This document shows positions 1 to 7,604 of a stretch of 35,187 nt of DNA, one piece after another. Where the stretch lies: positions 1 to 35,187 of the forward strand of contig JAUSHZ010000023.1 of assembly GCA_030648255.1 (NCBI GenBank), given 5' to 3'. The DNA comes from a bacterium. Its GTDB lineage: Bacteria > Patescibacteriota > Minisyncoccia > Minisyncoccales > CG1-02-41-26. Positions within the stretch are counted from its first letter, which is position 1. Every line of letters starts with the position of its first letter. The notes below the pieces were generated by a model that was not told where the DNA came from, did no database searches, and saw only the letters and a list, made by a program, of their open reading frames with translations. The position numbers and the translations under genes were made by a program.

Positions 1-2
1 AC

Positions 3-1982
3 CCAGCTCCTCCAAGCTGTACAAATGCATGTTCAGCCAATCAAAAACAATGTTCAACCAATGGACAATACCAACTCTGCGGAAACTATGACACAGACTC
101 TTGTTTGGAATGGTCAACTTCTTACACCTGCCCAACAGGCCAGACCTGTGGAGGAAGTGGAGTGTGCCAAAGTAATTGCACCAACCAGTGTACAACAATG
201 TCCAACTGGTCCTGTCCAACCACCAACACTTACAAGATTTGCGGGGACTTTAACAATGACTCTTGCTTGGAATGGTCAAGCCCATACACCTGCGACACTG
301 GCTACACCTGCGATGCAACTAACAAAACCTGTTCTGCGGTAGGGGACAACCCAACCACTGGCACTCTCACAGCTACCAAAACAACAGCCCAAACAAATGA
401 AAATGTTTCTTTCACAGTCACTGGACATGATACTAATGGTTTAACAAAGGTTTGCTTGTTAGATGGCGCCAGCCAAACACCAACCTGCCAAAATGCTTCC
501 ACCTATACTTGGACTTTAGCCAAACAAACACCTGGCACATATTTCTTTTATGGATATGTCTATGGCAAGAGACCAAATGGAGAACAAGTGGAAAGAACAA
601 CAGACCCTTTCTTCGTGAAGGTTGTTTTTCAGGCGCCCAATCAAGTGTGTAATAATCAATGCCAAACATTAGGCCAATGGAGCTGTCCATCAGAAGGAAC
701 ATACAAGATATGCCAAGATACAAACGGAGACGGATGTTTAGAATGGAGCCAAAACAATAACTGCCAAGCAGGATTTTATTGCAGTGAAACCCAAAAGACA
801 TGTCTACAACCAAACGATAACCCAGCAACCATTGATTTAACAGTTAACAAAACAACAGCCCAGACAGGTGAACATGTTAATTTTACCTTGCAGGCAAATG
901 ACCAAGACGGCGTTGAAAAAGTTTGTTTTATTGACAATAATTTTTCAGCTGCTCCCGAATGTATTGATTGCGCGGGAAGCACCTGCCAAAAGAATTTTAC
1001 TAAAACAAAACAAACACCCGGGTTTTATATTTTTTCTGGCTATGTTGTAGCTAAAAAAGCTCAAGGCGGAACAAATACGGTTTCGTCTAATTCGGTTTCA
1101 GTTTTGTTTTCTACCCCTCCTGCGGTTTGCAGCAACGATTGTTCATCTGTTGGCCAAGTAGAATGTTTTGGAAACGGCGTTAGAACTTGCCAGTCAAAGG
1201 CTAATGGCTGTTTGGCTTGGTCGGACTTGACCAACTGCGGAAACGATACCTACACAGAGGAATACAGATGCTTTAATAACAACAATACAGTTCAAAGAAA
1301 AATTATTAGAAAGGGCTGTTCAGGAACTTCTTGTTATGAAAGGCAAGAATGGGTTGACTATGACAATTGCCAAACAAAGGGCGAGATTTGCAACCCAACC
1401 TTAAATAGATGTAATTCTCAATTTTTAGATATTTCCTGTTTTGCCGCCCCAAGCATTGCCAAAAGAGGGGAATTGTCTTGGGTGGTTGCTCGGGTAGCTG
1501 GAGGAGTTGGGCCATATCAGTTTTCTTGGACAGGTGATTTTTCTGGCACCGAACAAACTGTCTATAAGACATTTTTTACCAAGGGAAGCTACAATGCCTA
1601 TTTAACAGTAAGAGCAGGAGAGCAAACAAAATCAACTACTTGCCAAGCCCAGGTCTCTGATGAAATTGCCGTGTATGCAAACCATCAAGGAACTGGCAAT
1701 ATCTGGGTTTCAAATACCACTGTTTATACAGGCGAAACCTTTACAATTAGCGTTTTTGGAGCAGATGAAGATGGCGTTGATGAAATTCAGGCCTATTATC
1801 AAAATAACTGGCACTCTCAATCAGTGAGCGGAAATTCAGGCACGCGAAATTGGCAAGTAACCGAATACACTCCCAATAGATACCTGTATTGTGGTAAAAT
1901 AGTAGGAAGAAATCTAACAGGAGCTCGCGATATTTCCTACACAAATCCAAGATGTATTGAGGTTTATGTTCGCAACCGTTAA
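3..1982 (+). CDS. Cys-rich repeat surface protein, 5' end cut by window
   Basis: The reading frame is open from the first complete codon at base 3, so the gene starts outside the window and the internal ATG at 105 is not its start. The visible part holds four Cys-rich modules of about 50 residues, of the type C..QC...G.W.CP...YKIC.D.N.D.CLEWS..Y.C, the last one degenerate. They alternate with Ig-like stretches that resemble each other (PTTGTLTATKTTAQTNENVSF and ATIDLTVNKTTAQTGEHVNF). Two further Ig/PKD-like stretches form the C terminus. There is no C-terminal membrane anchor. The first two Cys modules are also similar at DNA level, suggesting recent tandem duplication. I infer an exported, disulphide-rich adhesin or envelope protein; no specific function can be assigned. 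It heads a cluster with a CAP protein and a sortase. Confidence 0.8.
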   Translation, partial: PAPPSCTNACSANQKQCSTNGQYQLCGNYDTDSCLEWSTSYTCPTGQTCGGSGVCQSNCTNQCTTMSNWSCPTTNTYKICGDFNNDSCLEWSSPYTCDTGYTCDATNKTCSAVGDNPTTGTLTATKTTAQTNENVSFTVTGHDTNGLTKVCLLDGASQTPTCQNASTYTWTLAKQTPGTYFFYGYVYGKRPNGEQVERTTDPFFVKVVFQAPNQVCNNQCQTLGQWSCPSEGTYKICQDTNGDGCLEWSQNNNCQAGFYCSETQKTCLQPNDNPATIDLTVNKTTAQTGEHVNFTLQANDQDGVEKVCFIDNNFSAAPECIDCAGSTCQKNFTKTKQTPGFYIFSGYVVAKKAQGGTNTVSSNSVSVLFSTPPAVCSNDCSSVGQVECFGNGVRTCQSKANGCLAWSDLTNCGNDTYTEEYRCFNNNNTVQRKIIRKGCSGTSCYERQEWVDYDNCQTKGEICNPTLNRCNSQFLDISCFAAPSIAKRGELSWVVARVAGGVGPYQFSWTGDFSGTEQTVYKTFFTKGSYNAYLTVRAGEQTKSTTCQAQVSDEIAVYANHQGTGNIWVSNTTVYTGETFTISVFGADEDGVDEIQAYYQNNWHSQSVSGNSGTRNWQVTEYTPNRYLYCGKIVGRNLTGARDISYTNPRCIEVYVRNR

Positions 1983-2928
1983 AAAACTTTTTATACCTTG
2001 CAGGGATAATAACTTTAGGCCTAAAATTTTAGAGGGCAAGTATTTGGTTTATATTTTACTTTTGGCTTGTTTTTTGCGGTTAAGCACTTTTTTATTTTTT
2101 TGGCAACTGCCCAACACCAGCTTTTTTGCTGATATTTCCAGAGTCGTCTTAATAGATTCTCTAAATGACGAGAGAACTGATTTAAAATTAGGAACATTAA
2201 AAGAAAATACTTCACTTAATAAAGCGGCTTTATTGAAAGCCAATGATATGATGCAAAAGGGCTATTTTAGCCACACCAGTCCTGCTGGCATAACTCCTTG
2301 GTATTGGTTTAAAAAAGTAGGGTATGATTATAAGTCTGCTGGGGAAAATTTGGGCATTGGATTTGTTGATTCAAGCGAGCTTCACCAGGCCTGGAACAAT
2401 TCGCCCTCACATAAAGCAAATTTAATAAGCAAAAACTATAAAGATATAGGCATTTCCTTTCTTAAAGGAAGCTTTCAGGGATCGCCAACTACTATAGTTG
2501 TGCAATTATTTGGTGCGCCAAGAATTATTCCTGTGTTGAAGCCAAAGACCCCTGTTATTGTGAAACCAATTGCCACCACCACTATTACTACTAATATTTT
2601 TGGCTCAACAGCTAATAGTAATTTATCAACAACAGCCAGCGGGGTAGTGGCTGGCGACTTTATAAGCGTTGAAGAAGAAAGAACTTTTTTGGAAAAGGTT
2701 TTAGAATTTTTTGCTAAAGATTATAATAGCTTAACTCAAAAAATAGTTTGGGGTTTCTTAATTATTAATATAATAGCTTTAATTTTAAATATTGTTATTA
2801 AAATCTTTGTTCAGCATTATGACTTAATATTAAAAGCCAGCTTAATATCTCTGGCTTTAATTTTATTGCTTGCTGTAGGCCCCAAAGAGATTACTTCGTT
2901 GCTTAATCCATATGTCAGTATTTTTTAA
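1966..2928 (+). CDS. CAP (SCP/PR1-like) domain membrane protein
   Basis: The protein has about 320 residues. An N-terminal hydrophobic segment (about 25-45) is followed by a CAP domain (about 60-185) with recognisable signatures: YFSHTSP, AGENLGIG and WNNSPSHKANLI. A Thr/Ser-rich linker and two C-terminal transmembrane segments (about 255-310) follow. YkwD-type CAP proteins are widespread secreted bacterial proteins of mostly unknown activity; here the domain would face outside, held by membrane anchors at both ends. The frame opens at TTG 1957, but ATG 1966 is chosen because GAGG lies just upstream. It overlaps the Cys-rich gene by 17 nt and the sortase gene by 17 nt, so the three are probably co-transcribed. 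Confidence 0.88.
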   Translation: MFATVKKLFIPCRDNNFRPKILEGKYLVYILLLACFLRLSTFLFFWQLPNTSFFADISRVVLIDSLNDERTDLKLGTLKENTSLNKAALLKANDMMQKGYFSHTSPAGITPWYWFKKVGYDYKSAGENLGIGFVDSSELHQAWNNSPSHKANLISKNYKDIGISFLKGSFQGSPTTIVVQLFGAPRIIPVLKPKTPVIVKPIATTTITTNIFGSTANSNLSTTASGVVAGDFISVEEERTFLEKVLEFFAKDYNSLTQKIVWGFLIINIIALILNIVIKIFVQHYDLILKASLISLALILLLAVGPKEITSLLNPYVSIF

Positions 2929-3589
2929 ATATTTTTTAATTTTATCAGCTATATTTTTAGTTATTTTTAATTGGGGGTATGTTGATTGGTTTTTTAATTA
3001 CAACACAATTGAGGAAAACTTGGGAAATCTTTCTATTAACACGGGCAGCGCTTTTTCAACGCCAGTTATTTCTACACCAATTATTGTTGACGCAACAAAA
3101 CCAGTTGTTGTTGACACAACAAAGCCAAGCCCTGTAGTGAAACCGCAGGTTTCTACTACCGAGACAAGTTATATTTCAATAGCAAAAATCGGGGTTAAGT
3201 CGCCAGTTTCTTTTACCACATCAAATAGCCAAAAAGTTTTTTCCGGCCTTTTAAAGCTTGGGGTTTTGCATTATACTGGCTCGACAATGCCTGGTGAAAT
3301 TGGCACAGCCATAATTTTGGGGCATTCAGCTCCGCCAAATTGGCCAAAAATAAATTATGATTCTGTTTTTAATAATTTAAATGCTTTAAAACCGGGCGAT
3401 GAGATTTTAATAAATTATCAAGGAAACGAGTATAAATATTTAGTGAACAAGACATTTTGGGTGCAAAAAGGCGAAGACCTTACTTTTGCATTGACTTTTA
3501 ACAGAAGTATGTTATTATTAGTGAGCTGTTGGCCTCCTGGAAAAAACCTACAAAGAATTGTCGTGGAAGCCGAACTGAATAACAATTAA
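2912..3589 (+). CDS. Sortase family transpeptidase
   Basis: The product has 225 residues. An N-terminal membrane anchor (about 5-25) and a Thr/Pro/Val-rich stalk precede a sortase domain (about 88-222). The catalytic triad is visible: His138 in LGHSAP, Cys206 in LLVSCWPPG and Arg215 in LQRIVVEAEL. Sortases cleave a C-terminal sorting motif on exported proteins and join them to an envelope amine. The class is unclear; the compact domain and GHSAP motif resemble class D/E-like enzymes. The neighbours are exported proteins. The downstream 447-residue protein has VNTG just before its membrane segment, a possible non-canonical substrate signal. The gene starts 17 nt inside the CAP gene and has no SD. 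Confidence 0.92.
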   Translation: MSVFFKYFLILSAIFLVIFNWGYVDWFFNYNTIEENLGNLSINTGSAFSTPVISTPIIVDATKPVVVDTTKPSPVVKPQVSTTETSYISIAKIGVKSPVSFTTSNSQKVFSGLLKLGVLHYTGSTMPGEIGTAIILGHSAPPNWPKINYDSVFNNLNALKPGDEILINYQGNEYKYLVNKTFWVQKGEDLTFALTFNRSMLLLVSCWPPGKNLQRIVVEAELNNN

Positions 3590-3611
3590 CAATTTACAAT
3601 TAACAATTAAC
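3581..3611 (+). repeat. AACAATTAAC-type short tandem repeats
   Basis: The end of the sortase gene runs into repeated AACAATTAAC/AATTTACAATTAAC units that fill the gap to the next gene. No SD lies within. This looks like replication slippage or intergenic filler; I see no regulatory structure. Confidence 0.6.
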
Positions 3612-3619
3612 TAAAACTT

Positions 3620-4963
3620 ATGAATACAAAAATTTTGTCAGTCGCCGCGTTGGTCTTATCTGTTCTTGGACTAGTGTTTTTTGCATTTCCAGTTAAGGCC
3701 GATTTGGTCTCAATGTACACTCACCCTTCTGCTGACATTACTTCTAATTCCGCCATTGTTAGCGGAGAATTAAGTAATTTAGGCGGTAAAACTTCAGCCA
3801 CTATTTGGTTTGAATACGGCTTGGCTACAAGTTATGGCTCAAAAACAAATAGCCAAACAATGAATAATGCAGGCACTTTTCAAGCCACTTTATCGGGTTT
3901 AAATTCTTGCACTTTATATCACTATAGGGCAGTAGGGGATAATGGCAATGGAATTGTTTATGGTATGGATAGAACTTTTTCCACTCTTTGCTCAACTGAT
4001 GAATTAAGGGTTTCTTTGGAGGCAGTTCCATATTCAGGACCTGCTCCATTAAATAATGTTGACTTAAAAGCTGATATTACTGGCAAGCAAGCAGGGGATG
4101 TCCATTATCTATTTGATTGTAAAAATGATGGCTCTTGGGATAGAGAAGTAACAATTTACGGAGGGCCAAATTCTTCTTACACTGCTGATAGTTTATGCAA
4201 CTACGCAACTGTTGGAACATACACAGCCAAAGTAAGAGTTGAAAGATTAGGCTTATCAGCTGAAGGCACAGCCACTATTACCGTTGGGGGCAACCAGCCA
4301 GTTACTCCAGTTACTCCAGTTGTTCCAGTTACTCCAACCAATAATCAATATACTTTAAATGTGCAAAAAACAGCGCAAAATATAACTAATGGTACGGCTT
4401 TTGGCGATTCAGTTTCAGCTAATTTCGATGATGTTGTGATTTATAAAGTCATAATTACTTCCTCTGGCCAGGTAACAGCTCCAGCCGTTTATATTAAAGA
4501 TGCAATGCCATCTGGAATGGCTTACTTTGGCAGTTTAACTATTGATGGAGTAGCTGATAACAGAAGCATTACAGATGGAATTTTACTTGGCGATATCCCA
4601 ACAGGAACATCAAAAACGATTACCTATAAGGCAAGGGTTAACGCAAAGGATTCTTTTAACTATGGCACAAATAATTTAATTAATGCTGTCTTGGTTTATA
4701 ATACCGGAGTTTCTATTTCAGATACAGCCACAGTTGTGGTAGTAAAAAGCTCGGTTGCCGGAGCGGCCACTGAAGTAAACACGGGGCTTGTTAGCGATTT
4801 ATTTGGGTCTTTGTTGTTGCCTTTGGGATTAGCTGCTTTATTGTTGTTTATTTTTAAATCACAATTGTTTGGATTTGATAAATGGGCAACTATCAGAAAA
4901 GAAGAAACTAATGGATTTAGAGCCCAAAAAAGATTAAACTCTTTAATTAAAAAGAGAAAGTAA
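3620..4963 (+). CDS. Surface protein with Fn3/PKD-like and DUF11-type domains, C-terminal anchor
   Basis: The product has 447 residues. Residues 1-27 form a signal peptide ending near VKADL. A fibronectin-like region (about 30-125) is followed by a PKD-like Cys-containing domain (about 130-220) and a VTPVTPVVPVTP linker. A DUF11-type repeat domain (about 245-375, with VQKTAQN and YIKDAMPSGM) follows. The C terminus has a transmembrane helix (about 393-412) and a Lys/Arg-rich tail ending KKRK. This arrangement (hydrophobic helix then positive tail) is that of a sortase substrate or stop-transfer anchor. No LPXTG exists; VNTG precedes the helix. It follows the sortase gene by 30 nt. I infer a displayed adhesin or S-layer-like protein. 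Confidence 0.82.
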   Translation: MNTKILSVAALVLSVLGLVFFAFPVKADLVSMYTHPSADITSNSAIVSGELSNLGGKTSATIWFEYGLATSYGSKTNSQTMNNAGTFQATLSGLNSCTLYHYRAVGDNGNGIVYGMDRTFSTLCSTDELRVSLEAVPYSGPAPLNNVDLKADITGKQAGDVHYLFDCKNDGSWDREVTIYGGPNSSYTADSLCNYATVGTYTAKVRVERLGLSAEGTATITVGGNQPVTPVTPVVPVTPTNNQYTLNVQKTAQNITNGTAFGDSVSANFDDVVIYKVIITSSGQVTAPAVYIKDAMPSGMAYFGSLTIDGVADNRSITDGILLGDIPTGTSKTITYKARVNAKDSFNYGTNNLINAVLVYNTGVSISDTATVVVVKSSVAGAATEVNTGLVSDLFGSLLLPLGLAALLLFIFKSQLFGFDKWATIRKEETNGFRAQKRLNSLIKKRK

Positions 4964-4964
4964 A

Positions 4965-5156
4965 TAATCCGTTATTGAAAGCGAGCCGAAAGGCGAAGCT
5001 TGAAATTTACGGAGGATTTACCCCGTGGAGTAGAAATTTACAGAGTAAATTTCTGTTTTAAATTTTTTGTTAAAAATTTAAATTTACTCCACAGGGTGTA
5101 AAAACTCGTAAATTCACTCGTGGCTAATCGCCACTCATTCATTAACGAGTTCTAAC
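4965..5156 (+). promoter_or_regulatory. Structured 5' leader element, copy 1
   Basis: This stretch aligns with 27191-27398, and both end TCTAACATG at a start codon. Domain 1 (4969-5012) has helices CCGT/ACGG, AAGC/GCTT and GCC-GAAA-GGC, with a tandem G-A internal loop. Domain 2 is a long hairpin whose base pairs ACCCCGTGGAGTA (5020-5032) with TACTCCACAGGGT (5085-5097), leaving one conserved C-A mismatch. Domain 3 (5103-5151) pairs AACTCGT with ACGAGTT around a GTGGC-TAATC-GCCAC hairpin. No SD lies near the ATG; a GGAGG (5011-5015) sits about 140 nt upstream. I infer a cis-acting RNA or a mobile structured repeat; the family is not one I can name. Confidence 0.7.
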
Positions 5157-7475
5157 ATGAAAAACAAAATAATCTTATCGTTGTTGCTAGTGTGCGCTTT
5201 GGCTATGCCTGTTTTTGCTAAGGCCATAAGTGTTAACGAGCTTCAAGCGCTTATCGCCCAATTGCAAGCTCAAATTCAGGCGTTGCAGATTCAATTGCAA
5301 CAAACTCAAGGTCAACAGCCAGTTCAGTGGTGCCATACTTTTAATACGAATTTAGGAATTGGCTCTAACGGAGAAGAGGTAGCATATTTACAAACTGCTT
5401 TAGAAAAAGAAGGTCTTTATCAATCGCAAGGCAAATTTGGCTATGATGAAAATATTGCTTCAGTTGTAGTTGGTTTTCAACAAAAATACGCCAGTGAAAT
5501 TTTAAGCCCAGTTGGTTTAAAATATGGCACTGGTTATTTAGGTAAATCAACCCGAGCAAAATTAAATAAAATGTATGGCTGTGGTAATAATCCCGTAACT
5601 AATAAATCAATCACCGTGTCTGCACCTGTTGCTGGTCAAATAATTAAAAGTCCGGTTACGATTTCGGGCAAAGCAGTTGCTTTTGAGGGTCAATTTCATA
5701 TAAAAATAAAAGACAATAATGGAGTAGTTTTGTTGGACATTAATACTATGGGTGCAAGCTCTTATGGTGATCCAATTCCATTTAGTGGGCAATTTACCTA
5801 CAATACCCCTACTGCTCAAAACGGCATCATAGAAGTTTTTGAATTTTCAGCCAAAGACGGCTCGGAAGTAAACAAAGTCTCAGTGCTTGTTTCTTTTGGT
5901 GATTATCAGGGTAAAAACACTTGCGCTGATACTGATGGTGGAAAAAGTTATTACAATATTGGCAGTATTTATGATTCAGGAAAAACCTTTTTTACGGATT
6001 ATTGTATGGACAGTTCTAAACTAAAGGAATACTTTTGCTTGCCATATAGTTCCTCTGGTTTGGGTGGCCCAGCTGAAGAAATTTATACCTGCCCAAATGG
6101 CTGCAGTAATGGGGCTTGTATTGCTTTGCCAGTCCAGAATTCTATTGATTTGTATCCTGGCGCTATTAAGACCGATCAGAACGGTTTTACTTTAGAGGTT
6201 TGGAATGTTGGTACTAAAACTCCAAATTCGGTTTATGATCAAGTTAAAATGGCTGGAGTTACAGCTGGTGGCTATATGTCAAGCGATCAGATGCCCAAAC
6301 CAGGCGGCTATGGCATAGTTAGATATGAATATTCAACATTCAACAATCCAACCCCTGGCGCAACTTATTCTTTAATATTTACAGTTGATCCCAAAAACGA
6401 AATTAGCGAAATAAATGAGAATGATAATGTGAAGACATATAATATTGTTATACCTCAAAAATCAATAACCGTTGTTTCACCTAACGGCGGGGAACAAGTG
6501 ATACTGGGTCAAACTTATACGATTAAATGGAATTCAACTGGTGTGGATAAGGTGGGTGTTTTATTGATTGACTACCTCTCTGGTGGCACAAGATCAATGG
6601 ATATCTCTGCAAGTTTGTCCAACCAAGGAGTGCTTTACTGGGGAGTTAGCCAAAACACCGTTGACGCTATTGGCGGTAAAGTAGGCGATAACTACAAAAT
6701 TCGTGTGTACGAACTAAAGTCCGATGGCACAATTGGTGCGCAAGATGACAGTGATAATTATTTTACTTTTGCTAGCTCAACCACTTCGGTGACCTGCACT
6801 GATTCTGATGGAGGCAAAAGCTATTACACTAAAGGCACCACTCTTTGGGGGCCAATTAGCGGTAAGACCTACGATGCTACAGACGGCTGTGATACTGCTG
6901 GAAAAACACTTTCAGAAAGGTATTGCTCAAATGGTTATTCGGCAGTAGAGTACTACACCTGCCCAAATGGTTGCTTTGACGGCGCTTGCAAAAATACTCA
7001 AGCGGTGCCAACGATTACTTCTTCAAAAAATTTAAGCTTATCAAGCCAAGTCACTGTTGAGCCCGGTTTTACTAACAGCAAGATTGCTTCATTTATAATT
7101 ACAGCGGGTAACGCAGAAGGGATGGATGTAAATAGTATTGTCTTACAACTTGCCACTTCTTCTAATCAATACATCCAAAACGTCCGACTTTATAAGGGAG
7201 AATTAGCTGGGGGCACCCAGATTGGTTATACGGTTGGTGGCGGAGGAGTTTTAACTGGTTCAACAAATTATACTGTTTATCCAAATCCAGCTCTTAGATT
7301 TAGCGCTGGTCAGCAAATTGTTTTAAATGTTTACGCTGACATTTTAACAGGCGCGCCAATAGGAAATGCAGGTAAAATTGTTTTAACTAAGCTAACAAGC
7401 GTTAGCAGAATTACGAATCTTGAAGTTGACAACTCTACTAATGTTGCTGGTCAGAGTATTCTTATTAGTCAGTAA
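5157..7475 (+). CDS. Secreted peptidoglycan-binding, multi-Ig-domain protein
   Basis: The product has 772 residues. A signal peptide (about 1-22) precedes a Gln/Leu-rich coiled segment (about 25-55) and a PGB_1-type peptidoglycan-binding domain (about 60-145, with LGIGSNGEEVAYLQTAL and YLGKSTRAKLNKMYGC). A Gmad2-like Ig domain (about 150-252) follows. Two Cys-rich modules start (C..)TDGGKSYY and end YTCPNGC..GAC. They flank a CARDB-like domain (about 335-435) and a SPNGGEQ..TYTIKWNSTG domain of the Ser/Thr-rich Kre9/KNH type (about 440-545). A further beta-rich domain ends the protein, with no anchor. It likely attaches non-covalently to the wall. It is preceded by the structured leader element rather than an SD and followed by a strong terminator. 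Confidence 0.87.
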   Translation: MKNKIILSLLLVCALAMPVFAKAISVNELQALIAQLQAQIQALQIQLQQTQGQQPVQWCHTFNTNLGIGSNGEEVAYLQTALEKEGLYQSQGKFGYDENIASVVVGFQQKYASEILSPVGLKYGTGYLGKSTRAKLNKMYGCGNNPVTNKSITVSAPVAGQIIKSPVTISGKAVAFEGQFHIKIKDNNGVVLLDINTMGASSYGDPIPFSGQFTYNTPTAQNGIIEVFEFSAKDGSEVNKVSVLVSFGDYQGKNTCADTDGGKSYYNIGSIYDSGKTFFTDYCMDSSKLKEYFCLPYSSSGLGGPAEEIYTCPNGCSNGACIALPVQNSIDLYPGAIKTDQNGFTLEVWNVGTKTPNSVYDQVKMAGVTAGGYMSSDQMPKPGGYGIVRYEYSTFNNPTPGATYSLIFTVDPKNEISEINENDNVKTYNIVIPQKSITVVSPNGGEQVILGQTYTIKWNSTGVDKVGVLLIDYLSGGTRSMDISASLSNQGVLYWGVSQNTVDAIGGKVGDNYKIRVYELKSDGTIGAQDDSDNYFTFASSTTSVTCTDSDGGKSYYTKGTTLWGPISGKTYDATDGCDTAGKTLSERYCSNGYSAVEYYTCPNGCFDGACKNTQAVPTITSSKNLSLSSQVTVEPGFTNSKIASFIITAGNAEGMDVNSIVLQLATSSNQYIQNVRLYKGELAGGTQIGYTVGGGGVLTGSTNYTVYPNPALRFSAGQQIVLNVYADILTGAPIGNAGKIVLTKLTSVSRITNLEVDNSTNVAGQSILISQ

Positions 7476-7500
7476 TCTAGTAGAAAATTGGGTTGTGGAT

Positions 7501-7532
7501 AAAACCCTGTCGCCCGAGGCGACAGGGTTTTT
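7501..7532 (+). terminator. Intrinsic terminator after the peptidoglycan-binding protein gene
   Basis: A perfect stem AAACCCTGTCGCC / GGCGACAGGGTTT with a CGA loop is followed by a T-run. The same hairpin and flanks (TGTGGATAA before, GGTTGT.GATAAA after) recur at 11076-11109. Confidence 0.92.
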
Positions 7533-7604
7533 GGTTGTAGATAAAAGAATTGTTTCTATTCTCAAAAAATAAGAGTAGAATTAAATAATAAAAGAAAATA
7601 TTTT

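Noticed and set aside
25-342. A 105-codon frame overlapping the first gene
   Set aside because: It is a frame-shifted reading of the Cys-module repeats; the real frame is open from base 3 to 1982.
4320-4345. VTPVTPVVPVTP repeat as a CRISPR or tandem DNA array
   Set aside because: It is a short Pro-rich linker inside a coding gene; no CRISPR repeats or cas genes occur in the window.
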